From Entonaema liquescens (lineage: Eukaryota; Ascomycota; Sordariomycetes; Xylariales; Xylariaceae): DNA of 64,000 nucleotides. Both the position numbers and the translations under genes were made by a program. Below, in pieces: positions 13,044-25,344 of the stretch. The notes below the pieces were generated by a model. It had not been told where the DNA came from, did no database searches, and was given only the letters and a program-made list of their open reading frames with translations. How positions within the stretch are numbered: the stretch's first letter is position 1; each line of letters starts with the position of its first letter. The stretch spans positions 3,534,001 to 3,598,000 of the forward strand of contig CADCSX010000001.1 in assembly GCA_902805475.1 (NCBI GenBank), in the 5' to 3' direction.

Positions 13044-13521
13044 GAGTTGATAGTCATCTAAAATAGTGGTATAGGCGATTTCCCAATGTGCAGTCATGAG
13101 AGCATTGCACCCTCTATATTGTGTATTTTACTGGCGTTTGATACCACAATTATAAGTTTGCTTCCGCATTGGAAAATATCATCCGAATATCATGTAGATA
13201 TCATGTAGATATCATGTAGATATCATGTAGATATCATGTAGATATCATGTAGATATCATGTTGACTAGTTATGATAGAAAAAAACAAGGCTTCTCGAGTT
13301 GAGCTTCAAGGCCTATCCTGGCTCCAATAGCGCAAGGTACCTTGAATGCATGTACATGATTGTAATCTTCTAACTGCATGTTGACGGGTCTCATGCATGT
13401 GCCGTCCTGAGCCGATAGTGGGGGTTTTACACGTAAGTTAGGCCATGCTCAGCCTCATGTGACACCAAACCAAGTGCTTTCTGGGTATTAAACTAGCTTA
13501 ACTCGGGTATCCGTGTATTCG
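13044..13521. other. spacer between UTP23 and LTR element A
   Basis: 478 bp with no gene. It contains the seven-copy 11-bp repeat at 13187-13263 and the 3' region of UTP23. Base composition is ordinary until the target-site copy of element A begins at 13522. Confidence 0.6.
13187..13263. repeat. tandem repeat, seven copies of an 11-bp unit
   Basis: The unit ATATCATGTAG is repeated head to tail seven times without gaps; the last copy ends TTG instead of TAG. Units overlap to give a GATATC palindrome at each junction. It lies 259 bp before the target-site duplication of LTR element A and 143 bp after the UTP23 stop codon. Confidence 0.95.
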
Positions 13522-13526
13522 ATGTT

Positions 13527-13657
13527 TATCATGGAATAATTGAATCTAGAATCTTGAAATTATATGAATAAAGTATTTAAAGGAGAATCTAATTTTAAGA
13601 AAATATTAAATATATATGGGTATTAATCTAATAAGTTCGGTAAATCTTTCCATAATA
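13527..13657. repeat. left LTR of element A (131 bp)
   Basis: Aligns without gaps to 21150-21280. Most differences are C/T or G/A, as expected of RIP acting after insertion (for example TATCATGG against TATTATGG, and CATAATAAT against CACGACAAT). It is the 3' LTR if pol reads on the minus strand. Confidence 0.88.
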
Positions 13658-16600
13658 ATACTTCCATAAAAGGAAAAAAAATAATATTCTTATTATAAAA
13701 AACTTATAAAAATTGTAAACTAATTATTAAAATATTATAAACCGTAATTATTTTATAATTAATTATTTTATTTTTTAAAATTTATTAATAATTTATTTTT
13801 ATTTTTTTTTAATTAATTTTTTATAAACTATTTAATATATTTAAAATTTAAATTAATATATTTTATAAAGTATTTATTTTTTTATTTTTATATAATATAA
13901 TGTTAATATATTTTTAAAGAAATATTTTTAAAAAATAATAATTATTTTTTAAATATATTTAAAAAAAAGGGCAAATTTAAAATAATTTATAAAAATAATA
14001 TTATATATTTTAAAATAGGTAAGAAAATTTAATTTATATATTAAACAATTAATTTATTTAAATATGTAAAAAAGTTTAATATATTATTAATTAAATTTTT
14101 TTTTAAAAATTAATACGAATAAAATATTATATTTTTTATGTAAATATAATAATATATAATTGTTAATTTTAAAAAATATAAATTTATATTTAATATTATA
14201 ATATTTTTTAATTATTATTATGGTTAAGGTAATTATATTATAAATTTTAATTCGAGATTTTAGAAATGGCGTAAAAATATTTAAAGTAAATAAAAATTAA
14301 AGAATGGTATTAAATATAAATTTGTATAATATTTTTAAAAAATTATATTAAGTAATTATTAATTATAAAGAATTAATTTTATATTATAAACGTAATAAAT
14401 AATTTTTTTATTATATATTATTTTTTAAAGTATAAAAATAATAATAAAAAATTAATTTAATTTAAAAAATAAATTATTTTATTTAATTGTTAATTTAAAA
14501 ATAATATATTATTATATAAAATAGTTTTGTGTTTATATAATATTAAAATTGTTATTAAAAGTTAAATAGAAATTTTAAGTTTTAATTAAATATAATAATT
14601 TTTAAAATTCTTTAATTATTTATTAATAAAATATTATAATAAATATTTGTTTAATTGGGTATTATTTAATTGTGGTAATCGGAAATAATTATTATTATTT
14701 TAAAGAATTTATTTATTATAATATTAAAAGCGTTTTTTCTTTTAAGTATTTTAAAAATTTTAAATATAATATTAATTATAATTATATAAAATGGGTAAAG
14801 AAAGTTAATAATAAATTATAAAAAATTATAAAATTTATAATTTCGAAGTTTTATAATGGAATATTTTAAATAAAATTATATATATTGTTTGAATTTTTTA
14901 AAATTAATAATAAAATATAATAATTATTTATGTAGTTTATTATAATTTAAATAATTATTATTATAAATTATTTTAAAGATTTTAAAGTAATAAGTTTAAA
15001 AAATATATAATTAATTGTAAGTTTTTAATAATTTTTATAATAAATTATTTATTAAATAATAAAGTAAAATAATAATATTATTTACCAAAAAACAATTTCT
15101 TTTAATAATATCGAAAATGGATTTTTATTTAAGATTTTATAAATATTTTATTTAAAATTTAATTTTAAATTTAAAATATATTTAAATTAAAATAATATTT
15201 TTAATAAAAAGGTTAATAAAAAGGTTTTTTATAAAATTTATTATTATTAATTTAATTGTAAAAAAGATATTAATATATGATAAAAAAGTTTAATTTATTA
15301 AAATAATTTAATGTTTATTTTTATTATTAAAAAAAATATTAAAACTTTTATTATTTTTATTAAAAGTTTTCGAATTTATTATAAAAAAATATAATAATAT
15401 ATTTAAAATAATATATAATTTATTTGGTTTATATAAAATTATAAATTAGAATTTATTAATATATTTTATTATATAAATAAAATAAAGATTTTTATTATTT
15501 ATTATAATAAAGTTTATAATATTATTATATTTAATTATATTAAAAATAACGTAATAATTTGTAAAAATATAAATTTTTATTTAAATTATGTTTATATAAT
15601 ATTTTATTTTTTTTATTATTTAAATAAAATTAAAAACTTCCATTTTAATTAATTAATATTTTTATTTTATTAATGATAATGTTTTAAAAAGGAATATGAT
15701 AAGTTAAATAATTATTTTTAATATATATATAAATAATTTTCCATTTATGAAAAAAAAAAGTAAAATTTTATTATTAATATAATAAATAATAATGTTAATT
15801 TTTTTATAGGATATATTAAAATCAATATAAAAGGAACGGGACGGGTTATAAAAGTATAAGATAGTATGTTTTGTTAATGTATTTTTAAGTTTTTTAAAAA
15901 ATTGTTTTTTGATTTTGGAAAAAGTATTTAACGGGATATTGTTTATTTATTTATAACGTTTTTATTTTGTTTAATTTTTTTTGGGATAGGATTGGATAAA
16001 AAAAGTTTTGCGTTTTTTTAATAATTTTATAAGTTTTGTAAAGTAAAAGATATTGTTTTTTATATATTTTATAAAATCGATGAATATTTTAAGATTTTTT
16101 AATGATGTAAAAAAAATAATTTTAGAAATGGTTGTAAGTTTTTTTTTTATTATGGAAAAGTCGAAAAAATTAATAAGTTTATTTAAAACAATAATATTAA
16201 AAAAATTGATAAAAGATTTAAATAAGTTTATAAAAATATTTTTTTTTTATAAAAAAAAAAAAATTAATGTAAAATTATTAATATAATTTTTAAAAATTTT
16301 TAATGTAATAATAATATTATTATAATAATAATTTACCGTATTAATGTGTTTAAATAAAATGTTTATTTGTTATTATACGTAAACGTTATTATTTTTATAA
16401 TTTATAATAAAAATTTAAAATGTGTATTAGTTTTTGGTTATTGTAATTATAAACGTTTATTATATGGAAAGGTAAATTTACCATTAATAAAAAAAAGTAA
16501 AAATATTTATTATAATTATATAAGTTTTATTATATATTTTATTAAATAATATATTTTAAAATTTTATAAAGTAAGTATCGTTTAGATTTATTTTATTAAA

Positions 16601-19600
16601 AACTCGGGTATTAATAATTATTTTTCTTTTTTTAATGATTTTTTTTAAGTTTTTATTTATTATTTTCGTAATGGGAATAAGTAAAAGCTTTTAAATAATA
16701 AAAATAAACATTAAAAAAAAGATAAGGGATTTTGTTTAAACGATACGTTTTTATTTAATTAATTTAGCAATCGTTTAATCGATAATTATTTAGTTTTTAA
16801 TATTAAAAAAGTAAAAGCGATATTTTTTAAAGATAAGATTTTTTTAACTTAATTTAAAATTAAAACGAAAGAGTTTGTTTTTTATGATATTTGTAAAGTT
16901 TTTATTTTTAAAAATATCTTTATATTATAATATAACAAATAATAATTTATTAAAAATATTAAGATTCTTAAGATTATTATAAATTGTGATATTAATGGGG
17001 TGTTTATGAGAGTTTTTTGTTTTAAAGATAATAAAATTATTAATAAATTTAAAAATATGAAAATTTATTTTTTTAAATAAAGGTTTTTATAATGTTAAAT
17101 CGGGTTTTTATTTATTAATAATTTAATAATTATAATAACTTTGTTTTATTAATTTAAGATGATTTATTAATGTGTTTTTAAAGATAATAATGTTTAATCG
17201 AAAATCGTTACGAATAATAATTTTATTTATATAATTATTAAATAATATTATATAAATTATAATGTTATTTAACGATGGTTCGAAGATTAAATTTTATTTG
17301 TGAGTTGTTATATGAATTATTTTAAAATAATAATGAAATTTAATAAATATGATATTATCACGGGTTATTATTATTTTAAATTATTAAATACGGATATTTA
17401 AGGTGATAAATAAAAAAATTATTATTTTATAAAATTATATTATAATTAATTTTTTAAAAAGAATAATATTTATTTATTTAATATTTAATATGTTAATATT
17501 AAAAAACATTTTAACAACGAAACCGTCAATTAATATAATTTTTTTTATAAATGTTATAATAATTAAATTATTATTATAAAAACCTTTAAAATAAAAATAA
17601 ACGATTGTATAATTTAACGATAATAATTAATATTATATAATATCGTAAATTAATAATAGGGTTACGTAATAATAAATTTTTATGCCGGGGTATTTTTTTA
17701 AAATTTAAAATTTATTTATTAAAATTTTAATGTATTTAATATTATTGTAAATATTTTTTTCATATTTAATGGTTAAATTTATTATAATAAAGAGTTTAAA
17801 ATAAAATTTCGTTTTATAAAAAAAATCGGTTTTATAATTTAATTTAAAATTAATTAATAATTAAATAATAGGGATTTTAAATTTAATTATAATTTAAAAA
17901 TAAATAAAAAAGTTAATTATTTTAATTTAATTATTAATAATAATATTAATGTTTATACAATCATTTATATAATAAGTTTCGAATATTATAAAAAAAATGT
18001 TTAATATTATATTAACATTAATCGTAATAATATTATTTAATGGAATTAAATTATACGTTGTAAATTATCGGGATATTATTAATGAGGTTATATAAATTAT
18101 TATAATAATAAACGAAGTTTTATTAAATAATTATATATACAATTAATTAATCGATAATATATAATTATTAAACGTCGTTAATAAGTTATTAATTATTATT
18201 AATATATTATTTAGCGTTGTTAATATATTATTAAAGGATAATATATTATTATCGATAACGAGCGTAATTTAATATATTTAAAATAAGATAAGATAGGATA
18301 ATTATGTTATTATTTAAGTTAATAATATTATTGTAAAAATATGTTTTTTTAATAAATAATAAATTTTTCGTAAATAATAAAAGAGTTTATTACGGTTGGG
18401 GAAACGTTTATTATATATATTGTAAAAATTTTCGATTAATAAAAAGGCAATTGTATTAAAATGGGTTATTTTATTATAATTATTATTTAAACGAAAAGGA
18501 ATAAAATTGTTAAAAATAAATCCGAAAAATATAATTTAATTAAATAAAGTATAATTAAACGAGATAAATTAAGATATAAATTAAAAATCATTTATTATAA
18601 AACCGTTAATAAAATTCGGTATATTTAATTAAAAATTATTTTCGGGAAAAGCAAAAAGATTATTAAAATAATTATTTAAAAAAAAATTATAACCGAAATT
18701 AAGATTTAATTTATATTTATTTAAAAAATATTTATTTATTAAGTAATTATTTAAAAGATATTTATTTATTTTTAAAATATTATTAATATTTATTAAATAA
18801 ATTTAAAGTTATAATAATTATTAATATTATTGATTTTAATTTTAATTTCGATAATTTTAACGATAATTTTTTTATTAGTTTTTATAATTGCGTTAATTCG
18901 GTTAATAAAATTAATTTTGTTAATTTTAATATTAGTTAAGATTTTATTAATATTGTTAATTTTGTTAAAATGGTTGATTAAACGGGTTAATTTAATTAAT
19001 TTTTTATTAATTATTATAATTATTATAATTATTATTATTATTATTATATTATTAATGGTTAAGGTATATTTAATAATTATTTTAATTGTTATTATATCAT
19101 TTATTAAATTAAAAATAATAATAATATAGTTAATTTTAATTATAATATTATTAATTATTATTTTTATTAATAAATAAATTATAGGAATTATTTTGAAAAT
19201 GTTTGTTATAATATGTAAATTATATTGAAATTTAAAGTTAATGATTATTTAATTTAAAATAATTTTTAAAAATTATAAAATATATAAATAAAGTAAAGTT
19301 TTGTAAAATAAGTTTATAATTATTTAAATAGTTAAAGAATTATCTTATAATAATATTTATTATAAGTTTTTATAATTGTAATTAAATATAAATATTAAAA
19401 GTATTAAAAGTATTTAATAATTAATTAAAAAAAGGGAGATTATAATTTTTAATATTTTTAATAATATTATATATAAACGATTGTAAGTTTTTATTTTTGC
19501 AAAAATTTAATATTATAAATTTATATTTTTATAAATTTAATATAATTTATATGTTTTGTTTTTTAAATTAGGTAATTAAAATGTGAACGATTAAAGTAAT

Positions 19601-21149
19601 ATTTTTTATTTAAAAAGTTTATTTTTTAAAATTTGATAATTTAGTTGTTAATTAATTTTATGCGGTTTTTTATAAATATGTTATTTAAATTTATTTAATT
19701 TTAATATTATTATAAAATGCGGTTAAATTTATAAGATGATTTATAAAAATGTAGATATTAATATAAATTATATATTTATTAAAGGTAAAAAAATTAAAAT
19801 TTTTAATGTTTTTAAAATTGAGATTAAAATAATTAACGTTTTTAATTTTAAAAGATTTTTTATTGTTATTATTGGTATTATCATTATTATTAATGTTATT
19901 AACATTATTAATTTAAAAAATTTAATTAATGGTTTAAATTAAAATTATTATTGTAATTGCAAATTAAATATTAAAATTTAAATATTATTAAATTTAATTA
20001 TTATTTTTATTATTTAAAGTTATTATAAATTATAATTTAATAAATTATAATTAAATTATAACTCGGAAATATTTAATTAATTTAAATTTATTAAAAAAAA
20101 TATATAATGTTTTAATAATAAAAAATAATTATTTAGTTAATAATAATTAAATAAATAATATTACGGAAATTTAAATAATATTTAATATATTTAAAAATAA
20201 ATATTAAAATTTAGTTTTTAAAGGTTATCCCACGGATAATATAAAAAATTATTTTAATAAAAATTTAAATTTATTATTTAATAATTTTTATATAATTAAA
20301 AAACGGGGTATTTAAAGGTTATTTAAAGTACGATTTAATCGTTTAAAAAGTAAATTTAAAAGATTAAAATATTATAATTTTAATAAAATAAATATTAATA
20401 ATTTAATAAAAGGTAATAAAATAAACATTTTTAATAAATTAAAAAGTAATTTTAAATAATATTTTTAATATTTTTTTTTTTAATAACGTAAAAAAGTAAA
20501 AAATAATTTAAAAAACTTAACCCATTTAATTAAATAAATAATGTTAACATTATTTAATAAATTTAAAATTTTATAAATAAAGTTTTAAAAAAGTAAAAAG
20601 TTATTAATAATTTTTTAAAGGAGTTGCGGGTTTATAATGGGAATAATAGAACAAGTAAAAAAGATATTAACGTTAAAAATTAATGTTATATTAAGATGGT
20701 AAGTTTTGTAAAATTAAAGTAATTATTTTACTTGTAATAATGTTTAAAATAGTAATATAAAAGATTGTAAAATAGTAAAAATGATAAGATTGGAAAGGAT
20801 TAATTTTTAAATCGTATCGGTTGGAAAAAAAGCAAAAAAAAAAAGAAAAATAATATTTTAATTAAGTAATGGTTTAATATTTACAAAATAAAAACGATAG
20901 TTAATGATATTATTATTTAGTAAATTATTAATGTAATTTATTAAAGAAAGTAAATAAATAATTGTCGAAATGGTTTTTAAGATGGTTTTTTTTGGTTTTT
21001 AAAGTTTAATAAAGTTATTTAAAACTATTAATAATGTAATAAAAAAAGAAATAATTTTAAAATAAAAGTAATGGTTTTTATAATATTAATGGTTTTAATT
21101 TATTAAATATAATAGTTTTAAAAATAGTTAAACGAATGGAGCTACTAAT

Positions 21150-21280
21150 TATTATGGAATAATTAAATTTAAAATTTTGAAGTTGTATGAATAAAGTATC
21201 TAAAAAAGAATCTAGCTTTGGGAGAATATTAGATATATGTGGGTACTAGTTTAGTAGGTCCAGTAGATCCTTCCACGACA
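21150..21280. repeat. right LTR of element A (131 bp)
   Basis: Direct copy of 13527-13657. It is much less mutated than the left copy, especially in its outer half, and keeps segments such as GGGTACTAG and GGTCCAGTAGATCCTTCCACG. It is followed at once by ATGTT, the same five bases that precede the left LTR. Confidence 0.88.
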
Positions 21281-21285
21281 ATGTT

Positions 21286-21841
21286 GCTTGTATCGCATGT
21301 ACTTAACCTAACGGACATGGGGCCCGTACATGGGGCCCGTACATGGGTCTAAAATTGTTGACTTTGACCTTACAGCAAGCTAAAGAAGTATCCGCGCATT
21401 CTAAACCATAGATACCTCATTATTTATCAAAATTTCAAATATTCCATGTTTGGTAGAACACTTGCATAAGCTTACCACAAACAACATCGCATATTATCCC
21501 CTTCGAATTGAGAACCTTGCTTCAAATCATTAGTGTGTGGTCGAGAACCATCGCTTCCGGAGCTTTGACTTTATAACTTAACTACATTTAACTGCAGGGG
21601 TTTGAATCAAAGTTCAAGGATCCTAGCGATTTGCAATTTTGACGACTTCTTTTGAACGGCCTCCCGCCTTATTACCGTGGGGAATTGTAAATTCCACTGC
21701 AACCATATCACGCTTCGAGAACCACCCAAAGCTCCAGCCAAAAAGATAAGACAGGAAAAACACAGGAAAACATAGGAATACCTAACAAACAAAAGACAAA
21801 GGGAAACCGTTAAATAAATTACATGCGCAAAAGACGGTCCC
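21286..21841. other. spacer and 5' region of the DUF726 gene
   Basis: 556 bp of normal base composition. It holds a short GGGCCC-containing tandem repeat (21315-21347) next to element A and the presumed promoter and 5' leader of the DUF726 gene. No separate gene is seen; the minus-strand ORF across 21607-22161 is a shadow of the coding strand. Confidence 0.6.
21315..21347. repeat. short tandem repeat, 2.5 copies of a 13-bp unit
   Basis: The unit ACATGGGGCCCGT occurs twice in full and once in part (ACATGGG). It lies 35 bp outside the right LTR of element A. GGGCCC is self-complementary, so each unit carries a small palindrome. Confidence 0.95.
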
Positions 21842-24800
21842 ATGGCGCCGGTAGGAGGAGCCCAGGACTTTGACGATTTTGGCCTACCTATTAGGAAATA
21901 TGTAAGCCCCGAGGAGACGGAGCAAGATGGGACCAAAAGCCAACCAATTGGTGAGACGGGAAGCAGCTCCAACGTCGCCACAAAAGAGGTAGAGCCGTCA
22001 CCAGAAACCACAAATAATACAGCCAAAACAGAAACAGAAACAGAAACAGAAACAGAAACAGAAACAGCAAAAGAGGTTACAAAAGATGCAACAGATAATA
22101 GCTTGAAACCCCCTAAAAGGGTTACGAAAGCAGACGGCACTTCTACCGATAATAGTGACAATGATGAATTCCAAGATGCGCCCTCTACTCCAACACCAGA
22201 ACCCGCACCTCAGACAGAGCCAAAAGATGTCGACGAGGCTAAAACTCCTGTTCCTACGAAAACCGAATTCGAAACGGCCACTACCTTAAAAGAGGAGGCA
22301 AAGGACGGCTCGGATTCCTACGAGAATCTAGATCTGTCGCAAACATCTAAGCGCAAGAGCACGTTAAGCAAAGATGTGCAAGCAATTTCGGGGCCTACAT
22401 TTAAGCAAATCGAGGCTGATAAGCACGCGGACGAGGCTAAGACAACTCCCCGGGTCGAGCACAATCGGGATACCAGCTTAGCAAGCACAAACCACGATGT
22501 TTCCGAATTCTCCCACCAGCAGTTAACCGGACACCACGAAGAGAAGAAAGACAATGATGATGATGGCTGGCAAACAATGCCGGCTTATGCACCTTATGAT
22601 ATATATGACGACGACAACAGGCTTATAGCTAAAGAGCACAATACGGAAGAGGATGACCACTATGGCTATGGAAGTCTTGGCGGGGCTGGAAAAGGATATA
22701 CGAGGGTACTGGATGACGAGGATGCGGAGTCGGAAACGAGTATGGATGACAACACAAGATACCTCTTTAAAGACCCTAAAAGTACGAGCATGACGGAGAT
22801 GGACGAGGAACAACGAGATGCCGTCTCTCAGCTGCAGGCCACTAAGGATCTACTAACAGAAGGGCAGAGGATAGCCTACGTTGGAGTCACTCGTTTGGAA
22901 CTGTCTGAAATGGTCAAGGAAGCCGAAAGTGTTGAACGATTAAAGAAGATCAAGAAGGAAGTCCAGATGGCAGCCGAAGCAATGAAAATGTGGTCTCAAA
23001 AGATTATGATTCGGTTATATGCCCATATGGAAATAAGCCCTGCCGAACAAGTGATGATCGAGCAGTTAGCCGAGCATGGTGTAATGCCGAATGATCTCAC
23101 ACCAGCCCTAATGCAAAACGCCAGAGTCAAGAATCCAATGGCTGATAAAGCACCATCGACTCCAAAGACACCGTCAAAAAGCACACGGTCGTCCATTTCT
23201 ACATCCCCAGAGGGGGAAACAGCCGCAGAGCCACCTCCACCTTATGAGAGTCACGAGGGTGAGGAAATGCCAGAAGTGAGGACACCCTCGCAGTTGCCAA
23301 GCACCGATAAGATTGATATCGACTTGCGGTGGACTGTTCTCTGTGATCTCTTTCTCGTACTGATCGCCGATTCAATTTACGATGCTCGGTCCCGAGTGCT
23401 GCTCGAAAGAGTTGGCAAAGATTTGGAAGTCCCTTGGATGGATATATGCAGGTTCGAGAAACGCGTCACCGATGCTTTGGAAATGCAGCAACAAGCAGAA
23501 AAAGAAAATTGGAATGAAGAAGAGCACCTTGAAAATAGGAGAAAGCTCGCTCTTAAGCGACGATACGTCATGATGGGCCTAGCCACCGTCGGAGGTGGTC
23601 TAGTTATCGGTCTCTCTGCCGGACTTCTTGCACCCCTTATTGGTGCCGGTCTTGCTGCTGGTTTCACAACTATCGGGGTTGGTGGTACAGGCTCCTTCTT
23701 GGCAGGGGCAGGAGGAGCAGCCATCATCACGTCTGGCGCTGCAGCCTCTGGAAGTTTCATGGGTGGCAAGGCCGCGAACCGACGAACGGGCGCGGTGAGG
23801 ACTTTTGAATATCGGCCATTGCACAACAACAAGCGTGTCAATCTCATTGTGACCATCTCTGGGTGGATGACTAGCAAGGTTGACGACGTCCGTCTGCCTT
23901 TTAGTACTGTCGACCCGGTAATGGGCGATATCTACTCAATTTTGTGGGAGCCCGAAATGTTGACGAGTATGGGTGACACCATCAATATCTTAGCAACAGA
24001 GGTAAGAGATGCCCCCCAATACCAACAGAGAGCATAAGTTAATAGATACAGGCTCTCACTCAAGGATTGCAACAAGTACTGGGAAGTACCATTTTAATCA
24101 GTTTAATGGCTGCCTTGCAGTTACCAGTTGTTTTATCCAAGTTGACATATTTGATCGATAACCCTTGGGCTGTTTCCTTGGACCGCGCATGGGCTAGCGG
24201 ACTTATCCTTGCGGATTCATTGATCGATAGGAACTTAGGTACTCGACCTATCACGTTAGTCGGCTATTCTCTAGGCTCTCGCGTCATTTTCGCCTGCCTC
24301 CTGGAGCTGGCCCGAAAAGGTGCTTACGGGTTGGTCCAGAACGTGTATATTTTCGGCTCCCCCATCGTTGTGAAGAAGGAAGAATTCTTGAAGGCTCGTA
24401 CCGTCGTGGCCGGCAGATTTGTAAATGGATATAACAGGACCGACTGGATCCTTGGGTACCTCTTCCGCTTAACGAATGGCGGTATTCGCCGGATAGCAGG
24501 TCTGGCTTCCGTAGATGGGGTACCTAATATAGAAAACATGGACTGCACGGATTTCGTCGTGGGTCACATGGAGTATCGAACAGCGATGCCCAGGCTTCTA
24601 AGGGAATGTGGCTGGCTTGTTGAGAGCGATGAGTTCAGCGAGATCGAAGATCCGGACCCAGAACGGCACAGAGAACGACAGCGGGAGCTCATCAACGAGA
24701 TTGAGGAAGCTCGTAAGGAATTGGAAAAAGAAGATTCTTCGTCGAAAAAGGGGGGTTGGGGTATCTTCGGCCGCAAGAAGAGAGCTTCTCGACAAGAATG

Positions 24801-25344
24801 GGAAGTCTATGAGGACAGTAACAAGGCAGGGTCAGAAGCATCGTCCAAAACTGATAATAAGGAAGGCAATAACCATGGTGTGTTATTCGACGTCGATGCG
24901 ATAAGGGCAGAACTTGCAAGGGATGAAGAGTTGCAGGTTAAGGAGTTGAAGTCTACATTGCCGCCAATGAAGCTCGACTATTCACCATCTTCGTCAATAA
25001 ACAGCCCAAGAGATACACTCCGCGAGACAAAGAGCGACGAAGGTATTTGGAAGAGCCCCTCCTACGAATACAGACCATCCCAAGAACATACGTCAACGCT
25101 GCCCCCTTCCCGAGCACTCGGCTTCGGTATGCCCGTGCCGGAAGAAGAAATAGAGATGACATTCGACACGGCCTACTCAGAACATCGCGACATCGCGCCG
25201 CCCTCGCCTGCGAAGGACTACTCGCTCGCGAGGCCGGAAATCAAGACGGCGCAGACGACGCCTAATATGGCGTTGGCGGATCCCTGGGCTGATGACGACG
25301 ATGACTTCGGTAAGGAGAAGGAGATATCGATGACTTTCGCGTAA
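21842..25344 (+). CDS. DUF726-family membrane protein with alpha/beta-hydrolase fold (YFL034W/TMCO4-like)
   Basis: Exons 21842-24001 and 24052-25344 join in phase 0 (GTAAGA..ATACAG) to a protein of 1150 residues. It starts MAPVGGAQDFDDFGLPIRKY, a start typical of the family. Next comes a long acidic low-complexity region, including a Thr-Glu dipeptide run encoded by a hexamer repeat at about 22027-22066. Residues about 580-640 form a Gly/Ala-rich hydrophobic hairpin (GLVIGLSAGLLAPLIGAGLA), the usual membrane segment. The hydrolase part follows (LIVTISGWM), and exon 2 carries GYSLGSR, a G-x-S-x-G nucleophile elbow, then FGSPIV. The C-terminal 250 residues are charged and disordered. Yeast YFL034W is linked to Golgi/endosomal adaptor traffic; function here is inferred. 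The gene starts about 560 bp after element A and looks intact. Confidence 0.88.

Larger units (their letters stand above)
13527..21280 (-). mobile_element. LTR retrotransposon A, Ty3/gypsy-like, RIP-degraded
   Basis: A 7754-bp element bounded by 131-bp direct LTRs and flanked by identical 5-bp copies ATGTT (13522-13526 and 21281-21285). LTR ends are TATC..TAATA on the left and TATT..CGACA on the right; under C-to-T/G-to-A change both derive from TGTC..GACA. The interior is almost pure A/T and full of stops. Minus-strand translation still shows pol fossils. NKINLNDTYFI near 16,566-16,600 matches the RT entry block of fungal Ty3/gypsy elements. LKNLKIFIDFIKYIKNN near 16,050-16,110 matches the segment after the RT. 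Pol therefore reads on the minus strand. In most of the element G greatly exceeds C on the + strand, so the coding strand lost mainly G. No protein can be made. The superfamily call rests on degraded blocks and on homology to element B. Confidence 0.87.

Noticed and set aside
16053..19942. Plus-strand ORFs inside element A (for example 16053-16286, 18830-19129, 19736-19942)
   Set aside because: These are Ile/Lys/Phe/Asn-only translations expected from A/T-saturated DNA; the pol fossils are on the minus strand.
13500..21285. Mitochondrial DNA insertion or centromere as the cause of the A/T block
   Set aside because: Direct LTRs, a 5-bp target duplication and RT-like fossils identify a RIP-degraded retrotransposon; no mitochondrial gene was seen.
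21607..22161. 184-aa minus-strand ORF with Val/Ser repeats
   Set aside because: It is a shadow of the DUF726 gene; the repeat is the reverse of its Thr-Glu hexamer run.
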